Below, piece after piece: positions 10,069 through 18,939 of a DNA stretch of 64,000 bases. How positions within the stretch are numbered: position 1 is the stretch's first letter; each line of letters opens with the position of its first letter. A program made the position numbers and the translations under genes. The notes beneath the pieces were generated by a model. The model saw only the letters and a list, made by a program, of their open reading frames with translations. It did not search any database and was not told where the DNA came from. This DNA comes from Paracoccaceae bacterium (GTDB lineage: Bacteria > Pseudomonadota > Alphaproteobacteria > Rhodobacterales > Rhodobacteraceae): positions 45,431 to 109,430 of the forward strand of contig JANREX010000030.1 in NCBI GenBank assembly GCA_030758115.1, read 5' to 3'.

Positions 10069-11357
10069 CAGCCCTCCAGCGGGGTGGTGCGCAGCACCTC
10101 GTCAAGCGTTGTCAGCATCCTGTCGGCATCGGCAATCGAGAACACCATCGGCGGGCGCATCTTCAGCACATTGTAATGAATGCCCAGGAAATTCAGCAGA
10201 ACACCGCCTTGGCGCATCCCGTTGGCGACACGTTTGGTAAAGGCCGTGGCAGGCGTCTTGGTGGCGCGGTCCAGCACCATTTCCGCCCCGAAGAACAGGC
10301 CCGATCCGCGCACATCGCCGATGCAGTCATGCCGCCCGGCCAGATCGCGCAGACCCGCGCGGGCGTAATCGCCCACGATGCGGGCGTTTTCCATCAGCCC
10401 TTCTTCCTGCACCACCTTCAGCGTGGCCATGGCTGCGGCGCAAGATACCGGGTTGCCGCCGAAGGTGTTGAAATAGCGAAACGCGCTGCGGAAAGCATGC
10501 ATCGTGTCATGCGGCGCGATCACGGCGGCCACGGGATGCCCGTTGGCCATGGGCTTGCCAATGGTGATGATGTCAGGCGTGAAGCCGATCTTCTCAAAGC
10601 CCCAGAAATCCGTGCCAAGTCGCCCGAAACCGGGCTGCACCTCATCCGCGATGATCACGCCGCCTGCGCGCCGCACCACGTCGACCGTCGGATCAAGCCA
10701 GCCTTCGGGCAGATCCGGGAAGCCTTCATTGGCAAAGAAAGGGCACAGGATCAGGGTGGAAAAGCCATGTTCCGTGGCCTCAAGCGCGTCGATCTGTTGC
10801 TGCACCGCTGCGGCAAAGGCATGGGCATGGGCCATGCCCGCCACCCCGCCCAGCGGGCGATAGCTGTCGGGCGCGGGCACGAAGGCCACGTTGGTCGCAT
10901 AGCCCCCCGGCGGCGGGTTCGTGCGGCTCAGCTGATGCACAGCGGTCGTATTGCCGTGATAGGTGTGATCGGTCGCGATCACCCCGGTCTTGCCGGTCAA
11001 GGCCTGCGCCATGCGCAGCGCCACGTCATTCGCCTCGGACCCGGTGCAGGTCAGCAGCGCGGTGTCGAAGGGCGCGCCAACCGTGGCGGTCAGCGCCTCG
11101 ACATAATCCAGAATCCCCTCGTGCAGATAGCGCGTATGGGTGTTCAGCGTGCCCGCCTGGGCGCAGATCGCCTCGACCACCTTCGGATGACAATGGCCCA
11201 CATGCGGCACGTTGTTGTAGCAATCCAGATATTCGCGCCCGTCGGCATCCCACAGCCTGGTGCCCAGCCCGCGCACCAGATGCACGGGTTCTTCATAGAA
11301 GGTGGACATGTTCGGCCCCAACAGGCGGGCGCGGCGTTCGGTCAGGGATTCGGTCAT
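10068..11357 (-). CDS. Class-III PLP enzyme, probable phospho-amino-alcohol phospho-lyase
   Basis: This 429-residue fold-type-I PLP enzyme has the Schiff-base lysine K268 in TIGKPMANGHP, D238 in IADEVQPGFG and the phosphate loop GSEAND near 106-111. It would simply be called an aminotransferase. However, NNVPHVGHCHP near residue 50 and YFNTFGGNPVSCA near 325 resemble ethanolamine-phosphate and 5-phosphohydroxylysine phospho-lyases (AGXT2L1 and AGXT2L2). The coupled kinase gene downstream and the overlapping aldehyde dehydrogenase gene upstream fit phospho-lyase chemistry, releasing an aldehyde, ammonia and phosphate. Ordinary transamination remains possible. Confidence 0.75.
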   Translation of the reverse strand: MTESLTERRARLLGPNMSTFYEEPVHLVRGLGTRLWDADGREYLDCYNNVPHVGHCHPKVVEAICAQAGTLNTHTRYLHEGILDYVEALTATVGAPFDTALLTCTGSEANDVALRMAQALTGKTGVIATDHTYHGNTTAVHQLSRTNPPPGGYATNVAFVPAPDSYRPLGGVAGMAHAHAFAAAVQQQIDALEATEHGFSTLILCPFFANEGFPDLPEGWLDPTVDVVRRAGGVIIADEVQPGFGRLGTDFWGFEKIGFTPDIITIGKPMANGHPVAAVIAPHDTMHAFRSAFRYFNTFGGNPVSCAAAMATLKVVQEEGLMENARIVGDYARAGLRDLAGRHDCIGDVRGSGLFFGAEMVLDRATKTPATAFTKRVANGMRQGGVLLNFLGIHYNVLKMRPPMVFSIADADRMLTTLDEVLRTTPLEG

Positions 11358-12838
11358 AGCTGGATCCAGGCTGTCTTGAGGTCGTGATACTTATCCAGCG
11401 CGTGAAGCGATTTGTCATGCCCATTGCCGGATTGTTTCACACCGCCCAACGGAACGGTATTGTCCGACCCGCCATAGGTGTTCACATGCACCACCCCGGC
11501 ACGCAGCCCCGCCACCATGCGATGCGCGCGGCTCAGGTTCGCGGTCCACACCGCCGAGGCCAGGCCATAGTCGCTGTCATTGGCGATCCGCAGCGCCTCG
11601 GCCTCGGTGTCGAAGGGGATGACGGCCAACACTGGCCCGAACACCTCCTGCCGGGCCAGACGGTGATGCGGCGCGACGCCTGTCACGATGGTCGGCTCCA
11701 TATAGGTGCCGCCCGTCGCCTCAAGGATGCGCTTGCCGCCCAGCACAACCTCGCCCCCTTCGGCTACGGCATCGGCCACAAAGCCAAGGTTGCCCGCCAA
11801 CTGCCGTTCGGAATTGACCGCGCCGATATGGCTGGACAGGTCCAGGGGATCGCCCACCTTCAGCGCGCTTGCATGGCGCGACACCATGGCGACAAATTCA
11901 TCATGCACCGACCGTTCCACCAGCAGGCGAGAGCCTGCCACGCAGACCTGTCCGGCATTGCGGAAAATCCCCATGGCCGAGACTTTGGCCGCCTGTTCCA
12001 GATCGGGCGCATCGGCAAAGACGATGTTGGGCGATTTGCCCCCAAGCTCCAGATAGGTCCGTTTCAGGTTCGACCGTGCGGAATATTCCAGCAGCCGCCG
12101 CCCGGTGGCCCCCGATCCGGTAAAGACCATCACATCCACATCCATCGACAGGGCCAGCGCCTCGCCGGTCACATGACCATGCCCGGTCACGACGTTCAGC
12201 ACCCCGTCGGGCAGGCCGCAGTCCATGCAGATCTGCGCCAGCCGCAGCAGCGACAGCGATGCGGTTTCCGCCGGTTTCAGCACCACGGAATTGCCTGCCG
12301 CCAGCGCGGGGGCCAGTTTCCATGCGCCGATCATCAGCGGGAAATTCCACGGCACGATGGCGCCCACCACGCCCACGGGCACATGATGCACCAGCCCCAG
12401 AACATCCGGCGCGGTCGGTGCGATCTGCCCGTAAACCTTGTCGATGGCCTCGGCGTAGTAGCGGAATGTGCCCGCCGCCGATCCCGCCTCGGCCTTCAGC
12501 GCCATGCCGATCTCGGTCCCGTTGTCGCGCACGCCCAGCACGGTCAGGGCCAGCGCCTCGGCCTCGATCCGGTCGGCGATGCGGTGCAGCACCGCCTTGC
12601 GCGCGGCGGGTGCCAGCCGCGACCAGCGCCCATCCTCGAAGGCGCGGCGCGCGGCGGCCACGGCCCTGTCCACATCGGCGGCATTGGCCGCCCCGATCGT
12701 GGTCAGTCCCTGTCCGTCGATGGGCGAGACAACATCGAGCGTTCCGCCCTCAGCCTCTTGCCACGTTCCGTCAACAAGAAGTCCCTGCGGCGGGATAGCA
12801 ACGTTCCGAAGCGTGTCGATGCGGATCTGGTCGACCAT
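11354..12838 (-). CDS. NAD(P)-dependent aldehyde dehydrogenase, PuuC-like
   Basis: This 494-residue aldehyde dehydrogenase has N165 in IVPWNFPL, E264 in YLELGGKSP and the nucleophile C299 in FRNAGQVCVAG. The C-terminal TVPLGGVKQSGNGHDKSLH resembles PuuC-type omega-amino-aldehyde dehydrogenases. The start is set at MVDQIRID, which has an AAGGAGG ribosome binding site; the open frame further upstream lies inside tctA. It overlaps the tctA coding end by 136 bases and the phospho-lyase gene start by 4 bases. It would oxidise the aldehyde released by the phospho-lyase. The substrate is inferred, not shown. Confidence 0.87.
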   Translation of the reverse strand: MVDQIRIDTLRNVAIPPQGLLVDGTWQEAEGGTLDVVSPIDGQGLTTIGAANAADVDRAVAAARRAFEDGRWSRLAPAARKAVLHRIADRIEAEALALTVLGVRDNGTEIGMALKAEAGSAAGTFRYYAEAIDKVYGQIAPTAPDVLGLVHHVPVGVVGAIVPWNFPLMIGAWKLAPALAAGNSVVLKPAETASLSLLRLAQICMDCGLPDGVLNVVTGHGHVTGEALALSMDVDVMVFTGSGATGRRLLEYSARSNLKRTYLELGGKSPNIVFADAPDLEQAAKVSAMGIFRNAGQVCVAGSRLLVERSVHDEFVAMVSRHASALKVGDPLDLSSHIGAVNSERQLAGNLGFVADAVAEGGEVVLGGKRILEATGGTYMEPTIVTGVAPHHRLARQEVFGPVLAVIPFDTEAEALRIANDSDYGLASAVWTANLSRAHRMVAGLRAGVVHVNTYGGSDNTVPLGGVKQSGNGHDKSLHALDKYHDLKTAWIQL

Positions 12839-14322
12839 TGGGCCTCCTTGCGGCGTTTGGATTCGATCACCGCGCTCCGGATCTGGAACGCGATGATCAG
12901 GATGATGAAGATGAACAGCGCCATCGCGATGGGCCGGTCGATGAAATCGAAAGGCGTCTTGACCCGCGCCATGGCGATGCGCAGCTTGGCCTCCATGATC
13001 CCGCCCAGCACGATGCCCATGATGATCGGCACGATGGGCAGGCTCAGGCGTTTCAGGATGAACCCGAACAGCCCGAAGGCTGCCGCCATCAGGCAATCGG
13101 TGGCCGAGTTGCGCAGCGAATAGATGCCCACGAAGGACAGCGTCAGGATGCCCACACCCAGAAACCGGTTCGGCAGTCGCGCCACCGTCATCAGCGCTTT
13201 GGTGGAAAACAGCAGGAACATCATCACAAGGATGTTCAGGAACAACAGCGCCAGATAGATCGCCATGACGAAATCCATCTGGTTCTGGAACAACCCCGGA
13301 CCGGGCACCACGTTATGCACGTAAAAGACCGCCAGCATCATGGCGGTCAGCTCCTCGCCGGGAATGCCAAGCGCCAGCAACGGCACCATCGCGGCGGCGG
13401 GAACCGAGTTGTTGGCGCTTTCCGATGCGATCAGCCCCTCGACCGACCCATGGCCGAAATCCTCGGGCCGTTTCGATGTCTTTTGCGCATAGGTATAGGC
13501 CAGGAATTGCGAGGTGAATTCCCCCACACCCGGAATGATCCCCATCATCACGCCAAAGCCCGATGACACGCCCGTCACGCGCGGATGCCGCGCCACCTCG
13601 CGCAAGCCCTGGAACATGCCGCCACCCAAGGGCACGCGGCGCGTTTTCACGTCGTCGCCCTGCATCAGCATGAACGCCTGGCTGATCGCGTAAAGCCCCA
13701 GCACCACCACGATCAGGTCCACGCCTGACGCCAGCCAGCTTTGATCGAATGTATACCGCTTGGTGTATTTGACCGGCTCAAGCCCGATGGTGCCGATGAA
13801 GATGCCCAGACAGGCCAGTGCCGCGGCAATCGCCGATTGCCCGCGATGTGACACGACAACCAGCACCAGACCCAGCAGCGCCGCCAGAAAGATCTCGCGC
13901 GCGCCAAACATCGGCGCCACCCTCGCCAGCACCGGGGCAAGGCTGATCAGGCAGAAGATCGAGATGATCGCCCCGATGAAACTGGCCGTATAGGCGATGG
14001 AGATCGCCTTGCGCCCTTCGCCCCGCAGGGTCATCGGATAGCCGTCATAGGTGGTCAGCGCGTTCACCGCCGTGCCCGGCGTATTGATCAGGATCGCCGG
14101 GATCGCGCCGCCATACATCGAACTGCCGTAAATCCCCAGCAGAAGGGTCAGCCCGACGATCGGGTCCATCGAAAACGTGGCAGGCAGCAGGATCGCAATG
14201 GCAACCGCAGGCCCTACGCCGGGCACCGCACCGATCATTACCCCGCCGATGGACCCCACCAGCAGCGCCAGCGCCACGTCCCAGCGGTAAAGAACCTCGA
14301 ACCCTGCGAAAATCAGATCCAT
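12703..14322 (-). CDS. tctA: Tripartite tricarboxylate transporter, large permease TctA
   Basis: This 539-residue polytopic membrane protein is of the TctA family. It has GVGPAVAIAILLP near residue 36, GAIPAILINTPGTAVN near 73 and GIIPGVGEFTSQ near 258. The family is usually about 500 residues. Here the last 45 residues or so (basic, low complexity, after ESKRRKEAQW) are read through the start of the dehydrogenase gene in another frame. This suggests loss of an earlier stop codon. With TctB and the periplasmic TctC it forms a secondary importer driven by an ion gradient, normally for carboxylates. Confidence 0.88.
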   Translation of the reverse strand: MDLIFAGFEVLYRWDVALALLVGSIGGVMIGAVPGVGPAVAIAILLPATFSMDPIVGLTLLLGIYGSSMYGGAIPAILINTPGTAVNALTTYDGYPMTLRGEGRKAISIAYTASFIGAIISIFCLISLAPVLARVAPMFGAREIFLAALLGLVLVVVSHRGQSAIAAALACLGIFIGTIGLEPVKYTKRYTFDQSWLASGVDLIVVVLGLYAISQAFMLMQGDDVKTRRVPLGGGMFQGLREVARHPRVTGVSSGFGVMMGIIPGVGEFTSQFLAYTYAQKTSKRPEDFGHGSVEGLIASESANNSVPAAAMVPLLALGIPGEELTAMMLAVFYVHNVVPGPGLFQNQMDFVMAIYLALLFLNILVMMFLLFSTKALMTVARLPNRFLGVGILTLSFVGIYSLRNSATDCLMAAAFGLFGFILKRLSLPIVPIIMGIVLGGIMEAKLRIAMARVKTPFDFIDRPIAMALFIFIILIIAFQIRSAVIESKRRKEAQWSTRSASTRFGTLLSRRRDFLLTERGKRLRAERSMLSRPSTDRD

Positions 14323-14329
14323 GCCGGCC

Positions 14330-14881
14330 TCACAGGTAGCGCAGCGCGAAGGCGCGCAGGCCGTCGGGCAGATATTCGTAAATCGCGGCGCCGGGGATCT
14401 TGACGCCCAGAAGACCCTTGAAAATCAAGACCACACTCACACCGAAGGCCACCGAGGCCCACAGCATGCGTGGGCTGCGATACCCCAGCCGCCATGTCAG
14501 GGCCGGCGCGAAAATCATCGTCGCGGGCAGATAGCCGACGCGCGGCACGGCCAGCACATAGATCATGAACCAGGCGGTATATTCCAGCGGCTGCAACCAG
14601 ATCCGCGCCTCTGCGCGATCCTCGCGGCGGATCCAGGGGCGGCGCAGACCCTTGCCCCGCCGCAGGCTGCGCAGATGCAGCAAGCCGAACAGGACCATTC
14701 CGGCCCCCGCGACGCCGGGCCAGAAACCGGGTTGGGCGAACAGCTTGGTCCGGGCCGCCCAAGTGGTCTGATTGCCCAGGTTGGACAGGATGAAGATCGC
14801 GAACCCCGCAAAGGCCAGCGCGAACAGGATCTGCCCGCGCTGTGGTCCCTTGCTGGCCGGAAATGGATCGTCGGACATCAT
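14330..14881 (-). CDS. tctB: Tripartite tricarboxylate transporter, small permease TctB
   Basis: This 183-residue membrane protein has about four hydrophobic segments, as expected for the small TctB subunit. Examples are QILFALAFAGFAIFIL near residue 17 and TAWFMIYVLAVPRVGYLPA near 105. TctB proteins diverge strongly, so recognition rests on length, topology and its place between tctC and tctA. It ends 7 bases before the tctA start. Confidence 0.83.
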   Translation of the reverse strand: MMSDDPFPASKGPQRGQILFALAFAGFAIFILSNLGNQTTWAARTKLFAQPGFWPGVAGAGMVLFGLLHLRSLRRGKGLRRPWIRREDRAEARIWLQPLEYTAWFMIYVLAVPRVGYLPATMIFAPALTWRLGYRSPRMLWASVAFGVSVVLIFKGLLGVKIPGAAIYEYLPDGLRAFALRYL

Positions 14882-14953
14882 TCACCCATGTCGGTCGTAG
14901 CATCTGCAGGGATGGGGCAGGCGGGTGTCACCCCGCGCCGCCCCCTTGCCGGA

Positions 14954-15895
14954 TTACTGCAGCATCGCCTCGATGGCCGCGACCTTGGCGATATCGGCCT
15001 TGATGCGCGCGGCACTGTCCTCGGCGTTCTGCCAGTAGACCAGACCGCCGGTGTCCTTGGCGACCTGCTGCGCGCGCTCGCTCATCACGGTCTTCTGCGC
15101 CACGGCGATGATCTTGTCGCGCACGTCCTGCGGCGTGTCCTTGGTCACGAAAAGGCCGTTCCACAGCGCGATATCAAGGCTCGGCTCGATCTCGCCCACG
15201 GTGGGCGCATCGGGCACCAGCGGGATCCGCTCGTCGGTGATCGAGGCCAGCACCTTGACGCTGTCCAGGCAGGGCAGGATCAGTTGCAGCGTGGTGTTGA
15301 TCACATCCGCATCGCCACTGGCCAGCGTGTTGCAATCCAGCGCGTCGAAGGCCGCGTCCGAACCCCACTCAAACCCCATCGTCTTGGCCAGCGCCATCGT
15401 CACCTGCGTGGGCGTCAGCACATTGCCGAAATGCCCCAGCGCCAGATCGTTGGTCTGCGCGTATTCCGCCAGCCCCGCCATGTCGTCATAGGGCGCATCG
15501 CCCGCCACCGCGATGACAAAGGGATAGGTCAGGAAAATGCCCAAGGGATCGAACTTCTCGGGCGTCAGTTCGGGAATGCCGATCTGGTGGCCCACCACAG
15601 GCACACCGATCACGAAGGACCCGATGGTATAGCCGTCCGCAGGTGCTGTCGCCACGTCGATCGCGCCGGGGAAGGGGCCGCCCCCGCCGCCGGGTTTGTT
15701 CACCACGGCCGCCGCCACGCCATACTCGGCCTGAAAATCATCCGCGATCATCCGCGTCAGAACATCCTCCAGGTCACCCGGCGGGAAGGGCACGATGAAT
15801 GTCACGGGCTTTTCCGGGTAATCGGCCAGCGCGGCGCCGCCCGCAGCGGCCATGCACAGGGTCAGCGCCCCGCCCAGGATCGAGTTCGTCTTCAT
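14954..15895 (-). CDS. tctC: Tripartite tricarboxylate transporter periplasmic binding protein TctC
   Basis: This 313-residue extracytoplasmic solute receptor is of the Bug/TctC family. It has a signal peptide of about 24 residues ending near GGAALA, then YPEKPVTFIVPFPPGD, the standard start of the mature family domain. Its ligands are usually carboxylates or zwitterions. It is the first gene of the leftward tctCBA-dehydrogenase-lyase-kinase-UPF0261 operon and is divergent from iclR, a common arrangement for an inducible transporter. About 70 bases separate it from tctB. Confidence 0.9.
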   Translation of the reverse strand: MKTNSILGGALTLCMAAAGGAALADYPEKPVTFIVPFPPGDLEDVLTRMIADDFQAEYGVAAAVVNKPGGGGGPFPGAIDVATAPADGYTIGSFVIGVPVVGHQIGIPELTPEKFDPLGIFLTYPFVIAVAGDAPYDDMAGLAEYAQTNDLALGHFGNVLTPTQVTMALAKTMGFEWGSDAAFDALDCNTLASGDADVINTTLQLILPCLDSVKVLASITDERIPLVPDAPTVGEIEPSLDIALWNGLFVTKDTPQDVRDKIIAVAQKTVMSERAQQVAKDTGGLVYWQNAEDSAARIKADIAKVAAIEAMLQ

Positions 15896-15919
15896 ATCTT
15901 TACTCCCTGTCTTTTGTTC

Positions 15920-15980
15920 GGTTCATTATTTGAACCATTGGTTCTAAAATAGATTGACAGAGCGCCCGCGTTTCTGTCAA
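15920..15980. promoter_or_regulatory. Operator cluster between tctC and iclR
   Basis: The divergent 160-base region holds several symmetric elements. GGTTCA (15920-15925) pairs with TGAACC (15931-15936). GAACCA-T-TGGTTC at 15932-15944 is a near-perfect palindrome sharing the middle half-site. TTGACAG (15954-15960) pairs with CTGTCAA (15974-15980). They are likely IclR binding sites controlling both directions, judged by position only. Confidence 0.5.
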
Positions 15981-16055
15981 CGATTTTAACAGCTCAAAAG
16001 CGTCCGCCGTTGCGGATGCCCAAAAAACTGGCCGCATACCGGAGTAGCCCCACCC

Positions 16056-16835
16056 ATGGGAACTGTCGCCAAAGCCTTGTCATTGCTGGATCATTTCAGC
16101 CGCGCCCGCCCCGAAATCGGGCTGAGCGACATGGCGCGCCTGTCCGGTCTGAACAAGGCCACGACCTATCGGCTGCTGTCGGAGCTGCAGGAGGGGGGAT
16201 TCGTCGAACAGACCGGCACGGGCCGCGAATACCGCCTCGGGCCCGCCGTGCTGCGCCTGGCCGCGCTGCGCGAAGCGGCCGTGCCGCTGCGCGACATGGC
16301 CGCCCGCGCGCTGCAATCGCTGTCGGACGCCACGCATGAAACCGCGCATCTGTCGCTCTTGCAAGGTGACAGGCTCAGCATGCTCAGCTATGCCTACAGC
16401 CCCCGCCACGGCACCCGCGTCACGATGGAGGACGCGCAGATCCTGGCCTTTCACGCCACAAGCTCTGGCCTTGCCGCCCTGGCCTTCAGCCCGCCCGAGA
16501 TGATCGACCGCATCCTGTCCGCCCCGCTGGACAAACGCACCGAGGATACGCTGATCGATCCCGCCGCCATCCGTGCCGTGCTGGATGGGGTGCGCCAGAC
16601 GGGCCTGGCCGAATCCGTGGGTGGCTTCGAAAAGGACGTCCATTCCCACGCCGTGCCACTGTTCGATGCGCAGACCCGCGTGATCGGCGCGATGGCCGTG
16701 GCCGCCCCGGTGGCCCGCATGACGCCCGATCTCAAGGCGCTGATCCGCCGCGAACTGCGCCGGCACGCCACCGGCCTGACCCGCGCCTTGGGCGGCTTTC
16801 CCCCGGACGGTTTCGCAACGCAGGATGCCGCATGA
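16056..16835 (+). CDS. IclR-family transcriptional regulator
   Basis: This 259-residue protein has an N-terminal winged helix (VAKALSLLDHF to about residue 70, with SDMARLSGLNKATTYRLLSEL as helix-turn-helix) and a C-terminal IclR effector domain. The end of its frame overlaps the next gene (ATGA), so it is co-transcribed with the HAD phosphatase and aminotransferase. It faces the tct operon across a region with inverted repeats. It probably senses the transported compound or an intermediate and controls both operons. Confidence 0.88.
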   Translation: MGTVAKALSLLDHFSRARPEIGLSDMARLSGLNKATTYRLLSELQEGGFVEQTGTGREYRLGPAVLRLAALREAAVPLRDMAARALQSLSDATHETAHLSLLQGDRLSMLSYAYSPRHGTRVTMEDAQILAFHATSSGLAALAFSPPEMIDRILSAPLDKRTEDTLIDPAAIRAVLDGVRQTGLAESVGGFEKDVHSHAVPLFDAQTRVIGAMAVAAPVARMTPDLKALIRRELRRHATGLTRALGGFPPDGFATQDAA

Positions 16836-17494
16836 CCATGACCGAACGCGCTCTTGTCCTTGATTTCGGTGGCGTCATCTCGCGCACCCTGTTCGAGACC
16901 CATGACCTGACCGAAGCCGCCCTCGGCCTGCCCCCTGGCACCCTGACATGGCGCGGGCCCTTCGATCCCGCCTCCGATCCGCTCTGGCAGGACATGCAGG
17001 CCGACCGCATCACCGAGCGCGACTACTGGCGCCTGCGCACCGCCGAGGTGGCCCTGCTCACCGGGCAGAACTGGACCGAGATGGCCGATTTCGTCCGCGC
17101 CGCGCGCGGGGCCGATCCTGACGCCGTGATCCGCCCCGAATTCCGCAGTGCCATCGCGCGGGCCCGCGCCGCAGGCATCCGCCTTGCGATCCTGTCGAAC
17201 GAGCTTGATCTCTTCTACGGCGAAGATTTCCGCGCAAGGCTGCCATTCCTTGCGGATTTCGACGTGATCGTGGACGCGACCCATACCGGCGTTCTGAAAC
17301 CCGATCCCGCCGCCTATCGCCTCTGCCTCGACCAGCTTGGCCTGCCCGCGCAGGCTTGCGTCTTCGTCGACGATCAGGCGCGCAACATCACCGGCGCACA
17401 GGCGGTTGGCCTGCCTTGCGTGCAATTCGACGTGGCGCATCCCGCCCGCAGCTATGACCGGGCCCTGACCCTTCTGGGCCTCTCGAAAGGATGA
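16832..17494 (+). CDS. HAD-superfamily hydrolase
   Basis: This 220-residue haloacid-dehalogenase-like enzyme has all four motifs: nucleophile D11 in VLDFGGV, the LSNE motif near residue 115, KPDPAAY near 153 and FVDDQARN near 178. Such proteins are mostly small phosphatases. Motif I has DFG instead of DxD, so the usual acid/base aspartate two residues on is absent; this is often seen in HAD-IA relatives annotated as hydrolases. It sits between iclR and the class-III aminotransferase, 4 bases before the latter. The substrate is unknown. Confidence 0.8.
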   Translation: MTMTERALVLDFGGVISRTLFETHDLTEAALGLPPGTLTWRGPFDPASDPLWQDMQADRITERDYWRLRTAEVALLTGQNWTEMADFVRAARGADPDAVIRPEFRSAIARARAAGIRLAILSNELDLFYGEDFRARLPFLADFDVIVDATHTGVLKPDPAAYRLCLDQLGLPAQACVFVDDQARNITGAQAVGLPCVQFDVAHPARSYDRALTLLGLSKG

Positions 17495-17498
17495 TCCG

Positions 17499-18851
17499 AT
17501 GAAAGACAGCAATTTCCTGAAAGAGCATAACGCCCGCTCCATGTGGCACCCGATGGCCCACCCGGCCGACAGCCTCGCCAACCCGCCCACCATCGTCACC
17601 GGCGCGCAGGGCGTACGGATCACCGATATCGACGGGCACGAGGTGGTCGACGCCGTGGGTGGCCTCTGGAACGTGAACCTCGGGTTTTCCTGCGCCCCGA
17701 TCAAGGCGGCCATCGCCGCGCAGCTGGATCGTCTGCCCTATTACTCGACCTTCAGGGGCACCTCGAACGATGCGGTGATCGAGCTGTCCGAGGAATTGCG
17801 CCGCTTCTTCGCCCCTGACGGGCTGACCCGCGCCTTCTATACCTCGGGTGGATCGGATTCCGTTGAAACCGCGCTGCGCCTGGCACGGCAATATCACAAG
17901 ATCAGGGGGCAGGGGCAGCGCACCAAGTTCCTCAGCCTCAAGAAAGGGTATCACGGCACCCATTTCGGCGGGGCCTCGGTCAACGGCAACGCCAATTTCC
18001 GCACGGCGTATGAGCCGCTTCTGGCCGGATGCCACCACATCCCCGCGCCCTATACCTATCGCAACCCCTTCAACGAGGCCGACCCCGCCAAACTGGCGCA
18101 GCTGTGCCTTGCGGCGCTGGAGGACGAGATCGCCTTTCAGGGCGCGGGCACCATCGCCGCCTTCATCATGGAGCCGGTCCTTGGCGCAGGCGGCGTGATC
18201 CCGCCGCATGAAAGCTTCATGCCCGGTGTGCGCGAGATCTGCACCCGCCACGGCATCCTGCTGATCGCGGATGAGGTGATCACCGCCTTCGGCCGCACCG
18301 GAAGCTGGTCCGGCAGCCGCCACTGGGGGGTGCAACCCGATTTCATGTGCACGGCCAAGGCCATCACCAACGGCTATTTCCCCTTCGGTGCGGTGATGAT
18401 CGCCGAAGAGGTGGCGCAGGTCTTTGAGGCAGACACCTCAGGCGCCGCCGCCATCGGCCACGGTTATACCTATTCCGGCCATCCGGTCGGCGCCGCCGCG
18501 GCCCTCGCCTGCCTGGCCGAAACCGAACGCCTGAACGTGCCCGAAAACGCCGCCGCCCGCGGTGCCCAACTCTTCGAAGGCTTGCAGGCCCTTGCGGAAA
18601 AATACGACATCATCGGCGATGTGCGCGGCGGCCACGGCCTGATGTGCGCGCTGGAACTGGTCAGCGACCGGGCGAAGAAAACCCCCATCGACAAGAAGAC
18701 CATCGGCACCGTGCAGGAGGTCGCCTATCGCGCCGGGGCCATGGTCCGCGTCTCGGGGCCCAACATCATCATGTCCCCGCCCCTCATCCTGACAGCGGAT
18801 GACGTGCAGATCATCCTCTCCGCGCTGGACGAGGGTTTCGCGGCGCTTTGA
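17499..18851 (+). CDS. Class-III aminotransferase, omega-amino acid:pyruvate type
   Basis: This 450-residue PLP aminotransferase has the Schiff-base lysine K287 in TAKAITNGYFPFGA, the aspartate in LLIADEVITAFGRTG and phosphate-binding SGGSDSVETALR near residue 117. Overall it resembles beta-alanine or taurine:pyruvate aminotransferases. It is the last gene of the iclR-HAD-aminotransferase operon. By position it may process an amine or omega-amino acid belonging to the same pathway as the divergent operon, but the donor cannot be assigned. Confidence 0.85.
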   Translation: MKDSNFLKEHNARSMWHPMAHPADSLANPPTIVTGAQGVRITDIDGHEVVDAVGGLWNVNLGFSCAPIKAAIAAQLDRLPYYSTFRGTSNDAVIELSEELRRFFAPDGLTRAFYTSGGSDSVETALRLARQYHKIRGQGQRTKFLSLKKGYHGTHFGGASVNGNANFRTAYEPLLAGCHHIPAPYTYRNPFNEADPAKLAQLCLAALEDEIAFQGAGTIAAFIMEPVLGAGGVIPPHESFMPGVREICTRHGILLIADEVITAFGRTGSWSGSRHWGVQPDFMCTAKAITNGYFPFGAVMIAEEVAQVFEADTSGAAAIGHGYTYSGHPVGAAAALACLAETERLNVPENAAARGAQLFEGLQALAEKYDIIGDVRGGHGLMCALELVSDRAKKTPIDKKTIGTVQEVAYRAGAMVRVSGPNIIMSPPLILTADDVQIILSALDEGFAAL

Positions 18852-18880
18852 TCCCGTAACGAGAGAGGGGGCGCATGCCG

Positions 18881-18909
18881 CCCCCTGCTTCTTCTTGCCT
18901 CAAATATCC
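18881..18909 (+). repeat. Interspersed short repeat, family A, copy 3
   Basis: It contains CCCCCTGCTTCTTCTTGC, two bases, then CAAATATCC. It lies between the convergent ends of the aminotransferase and ferredoxin genes. Confidence 0.7.
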
Positions 18910-18939
18910 AGAATGCAACGCCGCCACACGCGCGGCGCA

